Of a stretch of DNA of 64,000 bases, positions 10,338 to 19,939 are shown in pieces; position 1 is the stretch's first letter, and every line of letters starts with the position of its first letter. The notes under the pieces were generated by a model, which saw nothing but the letters and a program-made list of their open reading frames with translations, searched no databases and was not told where the DNA came from. The translations under genes and the position numbers were made by a program. This DNA is from Panthera uncia (taxonomy: Eukaryota; Chordata; Mammalia; Carnivora; Felidae). Location of the stretch: contig NC_064818.1 in assembly GCF_023721935.1 (NCBI RefSeq), forward strand, positions 72,045,504-72,109,503, in the 5' to 3' direction.

Positions 10338-10800
10338 GTGCGACTGATGAATTATTTTTCAGCCAATTCTCTCTTGTAATGGCACCTAAATTTTATCACA
10401 GAAGTGATCAAACGTAATGCAGATTTATTAGGAATGCATCCTCGATTTGTTTTCATCAGAGATTATTGTGGGCTTATTTATTTATTTTGCAAATAAACTG
10501 TGGAAACCTCTAATGTGCGGTATTATTTGGTAACAAGATTTGATTTAGAATTCGCAATGAACATAATAGTTTATCAAAGGAAATGTCACATCGGAATCTT
10601 TTGTGTTGTGTGTGTGAAATGTTCAAAGTAATTACAAATGTGACAAAATCTAAATTGTACATTTAGGAGGGAAATGGTGCTAAAAATTCTTGCTTGATGT
10701 TCAGATAATACTAGCGGCTTCTGAGACTTTGGGTTTTGTTCTGTGTGTTGTAAATAACATTAGAAGGATCTCAGAGTCGTGGATTATTTATAAAACACAG
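10338..10800. other. candidate conserved non-coding block
   Basis: AT-rich, repeat-free sequence with many homeodomain-like TAAT cores, a GATTTATTAGG-type segment and CTTATTTATTTATTTTGC. Low CpG and the absence of recognisable repeats are typical of deeply conserved enhancers. Conservation itself is not visible here, so this is inference. Confidence 0.3.
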
Positions 10801-10824
10801 ATAAAAAAAATCTGATCACTTTAA

Positions 10825-11370
10825 AAAAAAAAAAAGTTATACTTTCTAGCTTCGTTCCATATGCTGGTATGGCTCATCGTCTTCTAACAAATATCGTTGA
10901 TGTTTCACAGCGATAGAGTTAAACATAACGATTACATTCCAATACAGTGATGTCAATCACAAGTTTCGGGTGGATGAGAGTAGGGAGAACTTCTATGCTA
11001 GTGGTGACCAGACATGAGAGAAGGAAGGCCCATCCGTCACTTTTTAGAAAGGCATTTAGAGAGATGGGGTGAACAGTGGGGGCTATAAAAGGAGACAAAG
11101 CTCTAGTCCTTTCCCCTTCTCTCTCTCTCCCTGCATTATTACATTGCCCTTGTGAACTGGACAGTCCACTGTTCAAATCTTCCAAGAGCGTGCTTGTCCC
11201 AGCCATCCAGCCCCTGGGTAAAAGGAAGGGACTCTTCTCTTCTTTGGGTCTTAGGTTCCATCTCTTTGCTCAAAGTGACAGTGTCGAAGTCAAAATGGGA
11301 GAGAGATGTCGCCTGGTAGCACTTTCCACGATGACATGCTGTTGATATTTTGACCTTGAGGGGCCTTGGC
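10825..11370. other. anonymous sequence
   Basis: Contains a poly-A run at 10823-10835 and otherwise no recognised family or gene. Confidence 0.4.
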
Positions 11371-11374
11371 ATGC

Positions 11375-11497
11375 AGGGCCCTGAAAGCGGCACTTCTCAT
11401 CCTTGAATGTGCAGGAATCACCTGGCGGAGGGGAGTCTTGGGAAATGCACATTCCGATTCAGAAGGTGGAAGGTGGGACCTGAGGTTTGGCATTTCT
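11375..11497 (+). repeat. MER5-type relic, left part
   Basis: CACTTCTCATCCTTGAATGTGC, AGGAATCACCTGGCGGAGGG and TTCCGATTCAGAAGGTGGAAG follow the MER5A order. Interrupted by a SINE; resumes at 11735. Confidence 0.75.
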
Positions 11498-11718
11498 TTT
11501 TTTTTTTTTTTCCAACGTTTTTTATTTATTTTTGGGACAGAGAGAGACAGAGCATGAACGGGGGAGGGGCGGAGGGAGAGGGAGACACAGAATCGGAAAC
11601 AGGCTCCAGGCTCTGAGCCGTCAGCCCAGAGCCCGCCGCGGGGCTCGAACTCACGGACCGCGAGATTGTGACCTGGCTGAAGTCGGACGCTTAACCGACT
11701 GTGCCACCCAGGCGCCCC
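11498..11718 (-). mobile_element. CAN SINE inserted in MER5 relic
   Basis: Reverse orientation with a long T-run, GGGACAGAGAGAGACAGAGC and the end GCCACCCAGGCGCCCC. Perfect 16-bp target duplication GAGGTTTGGCATTTCT at 11482-11497 and 11719-11734. Low divergence suggests a comparatively recent insertion. Confidence 0.97.
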
Positions 11719-11734
11719 GAGGTTTGGCATTTCT

Positions 11735-11800
11735 AATGGCAGGTGATGCCAACGTTGCTGAGTCTCAGACCACGCTCTCAGTGGCGGCGAGGTCCCAAAG
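11735..11800 (+). repeat. MER5-type relic, right part
   Basis: AATGGCAGGTGATGCCAACG, TTGCTGAGTCTCAGACCACGC: second half of the split MER5A-like copy. Confidence 0.65.
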
Positions 11801-11838
11801 GGCATCGAGTTTTAAATGAAACACCGAGGCATTACAAA

Positions 11839-11840
<2 letters not shown>

Positions 11841-11885
<45 letters not shown>
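11841..11885. repeat. (GT)n microsatellite
   Basis: About 22 uninterrupted GT units, likely polymorphic and able to adopt Z-DNA. Confidence 0.97.
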
Positions 11886-11887
<2 letters not shown>

Positions 11888-11924
11888 AAGTGGCCTCCTA
11901 AGACCTGGCCAGTTCTACGCCTAC

Positions 11925-12110
11925 TCAGCTCACTTTCTCACAGAGTGCTTGGCGTGGCAAGAAACCTACTGTGATTGGAATGCCCCTTTTACAGAGGAGG
12001 CACAGAGAAGTTTGGTTTCTTGCCCAGGGTCACAGAGCTCAGCACAGAGGTAGGACAGAGGGGACCCAGCCTGCCTACACTGCATGACTTTCATTGCTAG
12101 GTTACACTGC
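11925..12110 (-). repeat. MIR relic
   Basis: CCCCTTTTACAGAGGAGGCAC, AGAGAAGTTTGGTTTCTTGC, CCAGGGTCACAGAGCTCAGC and a 3' GGTTACACTGCCTCT end match the reverse MIR from its 3' half to its tRNA-like head. Confidence 0.9.
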
Positions 12111-12119
12111 CTCTGGAAA

Positions 12120-12510
12120 TGTGTTTCAAGTGCTTTCCCTTCTCAGGACCTTGGCGTATGCTGTTCCCTCTGCCAGGATTGCACTTGTCCACCCTAATCC
12201 TTCAGAGTTCAGCTGAAATGTCACTTCTTAGAGAGGCTTCCTCTGGCGCTCGCTGCACTTCAAATGAGATACGTCCTGCTTTTCTCTCACGGTGTCTCAT
12301 TGCCTTCCCTGGTAGGTATGGTTACTACTTTGAATTGCTTGATTATTAATGTCCATTTGCTTTCGTGTCTATTTCCTTCACAGAACTGTAAGCTCCACGA
12401 GACCACGGACCGTGGCTGTTTATTTCCTCAGCCCCTAGCGCTCTGTCTGGGACAAAGTAAGGGCGCTACCTTGACTGACTGATGGAGTGAACGAATGAAT
12501 GAATGAATGG
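12120..12510 (+). repeat. L2 LINE 3' end
   Basis: Well-preserved L2: GGCGTATGCTGTTCCCTCTGC, TCAGCTGAAATGTCACTTC, GAGAGGCTTCCTCTGG, AACTGTAAGCTCCACGAGACC, a CCCTAGCGCTCTGTCTGGGAC segment and the terminal GAATGAATGAATGAATGG. Only the non-coding 3' part is present. Confidence 0.92.
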
Positions 12511-12756
12511 AGTTTACATTCTGTAAATAACCATGGAGCCACTAGAGGGCAAATATAAGTCACCACACTGACTTGTGCACGCAAGGAGTGTAGCACATGT
12601 GGCTGACATACCCAAGTAAATCATTTCAGATAGTTTTGTACCTCACATGTGCCATTGGCCATATAATAGGTGGAATAAAAAACTCATCCAAACTACAGCA
12701 AAGAATGAGAATACAGATTCCAAAAGTCCACTCGTTTCTAACTTTCTGATTTATTC

Positions 12757-12784
12757 CTCTCTCACTCTCTCTCTTTCTCTCTCG

Positions 12785-12825
<41 letters not shown>

Positions 12826-12826
12826 C
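12757..12826. repeat. (CT)n(CA)n compound microsatellite
   Basis: CT-rich stretch with CTTT/CTCG interruptions passing into about 15 CA units. Confidence 0.95.
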
Positions 12827-12829
12827 AAG

Positions 12830-13720
12830 AAACACAAACCAGAGTCTGGGATGATTTTCACGTTTCCAAAGTACATCCCTACTTTTATTCCTCTTTGCTC
12901 AAGTTCTGTCCCAGACTGAACAATATGCTCTTCCTCTGGGGTGTATATAGGGAATGTGGGGGAAACACGGCTTTTTATGGAGGCTTGGTCCGTGGATGTG
13001 GCTCCACAGTGAGTCACCAGGACGTTGAGCGTGTTAGAGAGAATCATTTTCATGGCTTGAGTTCCCCCAGAAGCGGGCCCCGATGCAAGGATTCTGGGTA
13101 AGTTGTCTGTTGGGAAATGAGACAGGGATGGGGAGGCAGCTCTAAAGTGTGTGTTATGTGGCCCGTGACCATGGCAGGTACCTGAAGCCTAATCCCATAG
13201 GGAAGTTCTGGGAAGGATAAGGGACCTTCCCCAGTTACCCTCCCGAAAGGATGAGGGGCTCAGACATTCACACACAACTCCATTCAGGGGGAAGCTAATT
13301 TTCAGGCACTTCCAGATTGCCTAAAGTGGGCAAGACACTTTTCTTCCAGGTCTTCAGAGAAAGCCCTGGAACAGTGATACAGATAATGGCAGACTACATT
13401 GTTAGGCCCAAGGAAGCAAGGTAGGGTGGTGCTGCCCATGGCAATGGCCATGCTGATTCATGCTGTCCTTCACTTCCGAGCTGAGGGGAAGAATCTTGGA
13501 GCCATGGGTTTGACTCAGGATTTCTTGTCCTTAGTGCCCCAAACCCCTAAGTACTTCTGACGCCCCCCAACAGCTACCAAGACAAAGGGAATGTTGTGGC
13601 CCAGAGCTGGCAATAACCCAACCTCCACCATTAACGTGATCATTTGCCACCAGCAAAGAAGCCTGCTTTGTCAGTGCCACTGTCTCCTACTTTCCAGAGT
13701 TTTCAAATGCACTCTCCCAA
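12830..13720. other. anonymous sequence
   Basis: About 0.9 kb with no recognised repeat or gene. Average base composition. Confidence 0.4.
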
Positions 13721-13724
13721 GTGC

Positions 13725-13930
13725 AGATACGGTCCTGGATTTTTGTCTGCCATCTTGGGTGATCTTGGACTTGGCCCTTTATTGCCCTGTCCGTGGAAGC
13801 AAAGTGAGGATACTCTCACCATGTCTGTTTCACAAGGATGTTATGAGAAGAGATGAGATCGTATCTGAAAACTTTTAGCTCTGAAGAAAAGTGCTCTTAT
13901 GAGCTATATAAATATAAGTTATTACACAGT
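13725..13930 (+). repeat. MIR relic
   Basis: GTCTGCCATCTTGGGTGATCTT, TTGGCCCTTTATTGCCCTG, AAAGTGAGGATACTCTCACC and TTCACAAGGATGTTATGAG follow the forward MIR order. Diverged. Confidence 0.7.
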
Positions 13931-13934
13931 ATTA

Positions 13935-14540
13935 TTTTAACCTGGCCCAAGTTTAGATTAGTTGTATGAATCATTCATCAACCTTTACTTTGTATAATTA
14001 AAAACGTGTGGTTCTTGGAATCTTTGTTTGGGAGGCAAGTTAATGTGGCAGGACTAGGACTGGCAAGCTCTTAGAAGTCAAAGACTTCTGGTCTAAAGAC
14101 AGACACATTGATTGATGGGGGAATTCTATTATCAGCTCTCATTTGGAGGTATTCTCAGTCAACTTTTTTAGGAGTCTATGATTCATGTCCCTCCTTATTG
14201 GCTTTTTTAATATTCCCAGCACTCCCATGGTCTTTCAGAAGGTATTCAAGAATTTCCTCCGGTTTTTCATTTACCCTCAAGTACATCTATGTAATGTATT
14301 TGCTGCTGAGGACTTCTCCGTGCGTGAATATATCAACGTTGATTGGTGCTGGGAGGCTAACTAAATAAGTCACTCCTCTAGGAGACAGAATGGGCCTCCC
14401 CATTTGAGTTTCTCTACCAACGTAGAAGTGTCTGATTTAAAATGTGGCCTCCCCAATATGTATTTTATTGACCACAGCAGCGCATGAATGAAGGCACCAA
14501 ATATGACAGTTGACTCTATGAAGCTGTGTGCTCCTGAGAG
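13935..14540. other. anonymous sequence
   Basis: AT-rich, no recognised repeat and no supported gene. Confidence 0.4.
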
Positions 14541-14640
14541 CAGCAACCTCAGCTTTGCATCTCCCCCAAAATGCCCAGCCAAGCACCTGGCACTCAATGG
14601 ATACTCAGTGATTATTAATTGAATGAGTGAATGCTGATAA
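14540..14640 (+). repeat. L2 LINE 3' terminus
   Basis: CCAGCCAAGCACCTGGCACTC, AATGGATACTCAGTGATTATT and AATTGAATGAGTGAATG are the terminal L2 signature. Confidence 0.75.
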
Positions 14641-14647
14641 AGAGGGC

Positions 14648-14683
14648 AAAAGAAAAGAAAAGAAAAGAAAAGAAAAGAAAAAA
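14648..14683. repeat. (AAAAG)n microsatellite
   Basis: Seven AAAAG units right after the L2 3' terminus. Confidence 0.95.
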
Positions 14684-14689
14684 CATAAT

Positions 14690-16050
14690 GAACCACTGAA
14701 CCCAGGGATATCATTAGCCATGGTCTCTCCATGTGTTAGTTATTAGCTATTAGTAGCGTGGGTGGTCTGGGATAGATGGACTCATTCTTTTGCTGGCCAC
14801 AGTGGTGTCAAACAGTATATTAACCATTGGGAACAAGGGTGTTGACTGGATTTCTGCTGTGCACTAAATTTCCCCCAGTGACTCCAATGAATTAGACACA
14901 TGCCCCAGGGGCCCAAGCTGTTCCTGGCTTGTAAGTTACACAGTGGAAGGATCTGGTGGAACAAAAGATCAGGTAATGTCTGTAGGGAGTGTCCGCCCCT
15001 GCGTGAAAAACACCAGGAAGCAGACTGTGACAAAATCCCACCCAAGTGCCACTAATGGTTGGGTTATGGAGTAATGGACAGGGGGGTAACTGGCATATTT
15101 TAAGGTGTTTCCAGGGAGTTGTGCACCTACAGTTCTGCTGTTTCCTTCCCTTTAAAGCATCATCATGATTTTTTTTTTTCGCCATGGTCATGTGCACTTA
15201 TGTTTAAGGGGATACTGACCATACACACTCGGATTCCATCACAAATAAATCAAAATGAACAAATGAACCAAGATCTGTAATAATCTCTATTACAGATGAG
15301 TCAATATCAGGAATAATCTCTAGCTTTATGTTTGTCCCTTGATCGTGTAGACTTTATCCACTTCTTAAACAATTATATCTCCCTTAATTTCTAACCATCT
15401 CTTTGTGTTAGCATGGGAAACACATTGCGCACTTCCTAGATCCAAACTTAAACCAACTTGTAATATTTCGTTTTCTTTTATTCTAAGATTTAGGGCCTTT
15501 TGTTTCCCTCTCAAATCGTTAAATGGCTTGTTGTTTAAAAGAAACCAACAAACTTTAAAAGGTCCTTTAAACTTCTGGGACATCAGTTCACTTTTTCAGG
15601 AGAACATTTTGAAGAGATGAGGTAAATGAAGTAGAAACATTCAGATTAAGTTTCCTTTGAAATCCATGGGTTTTAAAATTAAGGGAAAGTGGTTGGCAAA
15701 ACATGTTTTGGTTTTTGCCGAAACTGAAATGTTTGAAAAACAGTTCAAGATGTTCTTCCACATCCCAACCACATCCATCTGGGGCCATCCATCTCTAGTT
15801 TAAATCTATTTTTATCCATCTACTCTGCAAGGAACACAGTCCCTCAATGCAGCTAAATGGCCACCATATTTTTCTAAGGGAGAAGAGCATGTTGAAATCT
15901 AAAGAGTGGTTGTGGTCCTATGTCCCATATAGCATGTTCACAACATTCATTTCAGAAGGTGGTTCTGGACTAGATGGTTATGAAAAGGCAGTTGGTTCCA
16001 CTTGACTTTGAATCAGGCCAGGACATATAACGGAATGTAAGACTAAGTCC
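14690..16050. other. anonymous sequence
   Basis: About 1.35 kb with no transposon recognised and no gene supported. The AT-rich part at 15360-15600 has clustered TTTAAA/TTAAA motifs and may be conserved, but nothing visible proves it. Confidence 0.4.
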
Positions 16051-16052
16051 TT

Positions 16053-16140
16053 TGTCTATCTGTCTATCTATCTATCCATCATCTAGCTAGCTAGCTATCA
16101 TCTATCTATCTATATCTATCTATCATCTATCTATTCTTTC
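16053..16140. repeat. (TCTA)n tetranucleotide repeat
   Basis: Interrupted TCTA array with CATCTAGC and TATATC interruptions. A candidate polymorphic marker. Confidence 0.93.
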
Positions 16141-16370
16141 ATTCAACCATTCTTCATTCGCCAAATATTTATTGAGTGCTTGCAGTGTGGCAGGGATTGT
16201 GTGGCTATAAAGGCAAGTAAAATATAGTCTCTTGTCTTTGGGAACTGACCATCTGCTAGAGAAGATAGGCATATCCTTAAGAAGCAATATGTGGGAGGTG
16301 CCATGTATGGGGTGGAGCAGGGGCACAGGAGAAGGAACTGTGAGCCCTGCCTGGTGGTGACAAAGGAGAA
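16140..16370. repeat. possible ancient L2-like fragment
   Basis: CATTCGCCAAATATTTATTGAG, TGCTTGCAGTGTGGCAGGG and GGCAAGTAAAATATAGTCTC follow the consensus that starts with the reversed L2 terminus. Diverged. Confidence 0.55.
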
Positions 16371-16374
16371 GATT

Positions 16375-16900
16375 CATGGAGAAGCCAAAAAAGGTGAGAC
16401 AAAATGAAGGTCAGAACTGGAAATGGTTGGAAAACTCTAAAGATGAGGGAGGAATATGTTGGAGCACTCATTGAGAAACTGTTAATTCAAGCGGGCAAAA
16501 GAGAGGTTGGAAAAAGCCAGGTGAGAACCACCCTGAGGCTCATGGGGTGCAGGATTTGGAGGAGCCATTCTTCTGCTGAGGATCTTTTCCTTTCCTTTCT
16601 TTTCAACATTGGGTAACTGGCTTTTGACCTGTCTCGCTAGGCTCCTGGTTGATGCTGTGAGTTCAGGTTCACGGGTTGAGGCTGAGCTCTTTTTGGTTCC
16701 GTGTGAGCTTTCTCTCTTCTCCGGCTCTTGGCTAAGTTAGATGATCTGCAAGGCCCATCAAAGAACAATTACACAGCCCTTGTTCTGAAAGTGACAAAGA
16801 TTGTAGGCTTTCCCTCACCCCATCATTTTTTGTTCTAATTATTGGACGTGGGAAACTTGGCACAGAAAGTCTGTACTTCACTAGTTTTGTGCTTTGGGAT
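16375..16900. other. anonymous sequence
   Basis: No recognised repeat or gene. Confidence 0.4.
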
Positions 16901-16959
16901 TCCAGCTCCTGTGGGTCCTTATTTGCCTTTTCGCTCGATGAAGAACCACAAAATGTTTT

Positions 16960-17280
16960 CCTAGTTCAGAGAACAGCCAGGGCCTCGGAGACACATTTAT
17001 CTTGCTGATTGACAAATACGCCCGGATGACACTCGACTGGCCACTAGGGCTGTTTGGCTATGGTTTTCTTTGGAATGTAGCAAGAATGGCAGTTTCCTCA
17101 TATGGCACCCAAATTGCCAGTTAATTTATAGCCATGCATTCATCTAATCACAGGACTGAAAAGTTAGGTGTCCTTTGCATACGTGAAAATGGCGTTATTA
17201 GTAATTGGGTTGTTACGTGTGACATAATACGTGGTTTGGAAGGCATTATAGGATTAGGGGCAATTTGGATATTATCTCCA
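16960..17280. other. candidate conserved non-coding block
   Basis: Repeat-free with several transcription-factor-like cores: AGTTAATTTATAGCC, CTAATCACAGG, TCCTTTGCATACG (reverse-octamer or SOX-OCT-like), TTAGTAATTGGG and GGGCAATTTGG. Composition resembles a developmental enhancer; conservation is not tested. Confidence 0.3.
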
Positions 17281-17392
17281 TGACATCACCTATGGGGGTT
17301 GAGACCACTGGCAGATCCATGCTTTCTGCGATTCAGATGCCATGGTTTAAAATATATGTAGGACAGGTTTTCTGTTTTATTGGCCATGACAT

Positions 17393-17436
17393 TATATATA
17401 CATATATATGAGTATCGTGCATATATATATATATGA
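17393..17436. repeat. (TA)n-rich repeat
   Basis: Two TATATA blocks separated by GAGTATCGTGC. Confidence 0.85.
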
Positions 17437-17439
17437 GAG

Positions 17440-18035
17440 AATCTGGATGACTCTACACCAAAGTATTGCTTGACATTTTCCTGATGAGCGCCGTTATTCC
17501 TAAAGTCAGAAAATAAAAACAATGAAGAATAAACATGTGTAGGCTGATCTAATTCGAAACTTAGCCCTTCCCTCCTTCCTGTTCCAATTCTAAATATTAT
17601 AGAGGAATTTGCCATCCTTGCTTATGTGGTTTTATCTGAGGCGTCCCGTCAAACGTCAACTCCAATAATGGGCTTTTAGAATTCTCAGCCTCTTTCTAAT
17701 TTTCTAACGAGAAGGGGGGGTGTTGTAAAGCTTCAGGGTTCATCCTGCTTCAGTCCCTCTTTTGGCTCCCTCCCCCCATCACAGCTTTGCTTCCTTCCCT
17801 CCTTTTACCCACTATGTCACACTCCTGGACTCTTTCAATAAATTGGCATGAGCTGGAAGAAGATGACTTTCCATGAGTTATGTGGCATACATGGAGAGGG
17901 TAAGCAGTGATCACTTGGGGGTGGAGTGCCCTGGGTTTTACTTCCTGGTCCAGACTTCCTGGCTCTGTGGCTTTGGACATGCTACTTAACTTCTCTCAGC
18001 CACAGATGGCCATGGGGAATGGGAAGAATAATGTC
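17440..18035. other. anonymous sequence
   Basis: No recognised family or gene. Ends in a stretch (17940-18000) with TGGCTCTGTGGCTTTGGACATG that faintly resembles a forward MIR. Confidence 0.35.
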
Positions 18036-18039
18036 CCTT

Positions 18040-18230
18040 CAACCCAGAATCCTTTCCTGACCCTGCCGTCCTAGATTTTTCCACACTGTCCTTGCTCGTA
18101 CCTCTCCCAGCACTTGTCCACATTTATTGAGATGGCCTATTTATCCCTGTGTCTCAACCATCCAACAGTGAGCTCTGTGGGTGCAGGGGCTCTGCAGCTG
18201 GCATAGTAGGCACTCAATAGTAGACATTAC
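18040..18230 (+). repeat. L2 LINE 3' end
   Basis: TCCTTTCCTGACCCTGCCG, GTGAGCTCTGTGGGTGCAGGGG and TGGCATAGTAGGCACTCAATAG match the L2 3' region. Confidence 0.75.
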
Positions 18231-18234
18231 ACGA

Positions 18235-18690
18235 GTTAAAATAAGACTAAATGATTATCCACGGCACAAGATTTTGTGAGGCTAAATGACAGGGCACCTG
18301 TGAATTCCCAGGACATACATGTTACCTCCTAGGCATCACATAAAAGTTAGTGCTCGTAATGAGTCGTGATGTTCCAGGGGCTTTGTCAAAGCTGCAGAGC
18401 AGGTCTGTAAGAGCCAAGATGACTCAAGACACTGTGAGTGGTCATGCTCAGAGACATATCAGGAGAACTGGTGCTAATGAAATCATATGCCATCTCTTTT
18501 CAAGTGTCAAGAAAACCCGTCCAACTCATCAGGCTACATCACACACCCAGAGCTATCCATGTGAGCAAAGACTTCTGCATCATGACGATCAGGCCCCCAG
18601 AACCCTTCAGATTCATCCAGGTGTGGACATGAAACTTTGAGGTTGTCACTTGTAAATGCTCTGAAATGAAAATAAGTAAACTGAGATGTA
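18235..18690. other. anonymous sequence
   Basis: No transposon identified. A 96-codon frame on + (18350-18640) has no domain and no splice evidence. Confidence 0.4.
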
Positions 18691-18699
18691 TTTCTGTAA

Positions 18700-18900
18700 T
18701 GAGACTGAATGATGTACGACTACGTGCGACATTTGGTTAAATCTCACAAACATAATGTACAATAAAAGATGTCAGACCCCCAAAGTCCACAGTGGATGAG
18801 TCCATTTATATAAAGGATAAGGACAGCTAAAACATCAGTGATGTAATTTGAATATAAAAGGATGTGATCACCATAGCATCAATGAGTCAGGGAGCCTTGT
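18700..18900 (+). repeat. old L1M fragment
   Basis: GTTAAATCTCACAAACATAATG, AAAAGATGTCAGACCC and GAGTCCATTTATATAAAGG correspond to the end of ORF2 and start of 3' UTR of old L1 elements. No open frame survives. Confidence 0.6.
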
Positions 18901-18980
18901 GAAGCTGGGTGTTTTGTTTCCATATATGGCCATTCAAACCTATCTGTTAATAAAGATGCTTTAAAATGCTAATATTTATT

Positions 18981-19207
18981 GGGGCATCCGGGTGGCTCAG
19001 TTGGTTAAGCGTCCAACTCTTGACCTCAGCTCAGGTCATGATCTCACGGTTCATGGGACTGAGCCCTGCATTGGGCTCTGCACTGACCACTGTGGAGCCT
19101 GCTCGGGATTCTCTCTCTCCTCTCTCTCTGCCCCTCCCCTGCTCCCGCACACACACTCTCTCTCTCTCTCTCTCTTTCTCAAAATAAATCAATAAACTAA
19201 AAATATC
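18981..19207 (+). mobile_element. CAN SINE, 22-bp perfect TSD
   Basis: Starts GGGGCATCCGGGTGGCTCAG; (CT)n block near 19157; tail AAAATAAATCAATAAAC. Flanked by a perfect 22-bp duplication (18959-18980 and 19208-19229), the longest in the window, and inserted at a TTTATT site. Confidence 0.97.
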
Positions 19208-19229
19208 CTTTAAAATGCTAATATTTATT

Positions 19230-19340
19230 AAACGCTTACAATAGCCATTATTCTTCCCATTGTACAGAGGGAGAAATTGAGATGTAATGGTTAAGTAACA
19301 GACAGGGCTTCTTTTTGTGCAGAAGAGAGACAGGCCCCAC
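19230..19340 (-). repeat. MIR relic
   Basis: TTCTTCCCATTGTACAGAGGG, AGAAATTGAGATGTAATGG and TTAAGTAACAGACAGGGC match a reverse MIR core. Confidence 0.65.
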
Positions 19341-19344
19341 CACT

Positions 19345-19860
19345 GACAAAGCTTCTTGACCACAAGACCTCAGAGAGAAGTAGCCATAGGGTATCTCTAG
19401 GTAGAGGATCAAAGGTAATTTGGCAAAATTTCCCATATCTCAAGTGTGGTTTAGAAGCAACAAAGTGTGCAGGCATGGAAGAGCCACCCAGAGAGGGACA
19501 GTCGTCGTCTCAGATGTAACCTTTGTAGTCTGATGGCAGGTAGACCAGAAGCTCTTTATCTCTCCGTCTCATCCCATAAGATCCTGAATTTGTAGCTTAA
19601 CCCCAGGGATGGGGGAAGGTCAGGGGAGGTCAGTTAGGGGAATGCTAAAGTCAGAAATTACATTGAATATAGAAACCACAAGATACACTGCTAAGAGTAT
19701 GAAATACAAGTATAGTCAATATAGCAATATATGTCTTTGCTTGCTTGGATTTATGGACTGAGATTTATACCAGCTACTTATGTTGGCATTTAGGAACTAA
19801 AGCCATCCCTTCATAGGACACAGAGCTCTGCACCTTTCGTGATCATCTGTAAGTCCCCGG
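19345..19860. other. anonymous sequence
   Basis: No recognised repeat or gene. Confidence 0.4.
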
Positions 19861-19867
19861 GTTTGGA

Positions 19868-19930
19868 GTGTGTGCGTGTGTGTGTGTGTGTGTGTGCTCG
19901 CGCACGTGCGCGTGCAAGCATGCGTGTGCA
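19868..19930. repeat. (GT)n/(GC) alternating purine-pyrimidine tract
   Basis: About 60 bp of near-perfect purine-pyrimidine alternation: GT repeats followed by CTCGCGCACGTGCGCGTGC. Strong Z-DNA propensity. Confidence 0.9.
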
Positions 19931-19939
19931 TGGACTTAA

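Noticed and set aside
11290..11805. 171-codon frame on minus
   Set aside because: Mostly a reverse SINE plus MER5 relic.
16053..16140. Regularly spaced repeats that might suggest a CRISPR array
   Set aside because: A plain TCTA microsatellite in mammalian DNA, without spacers.
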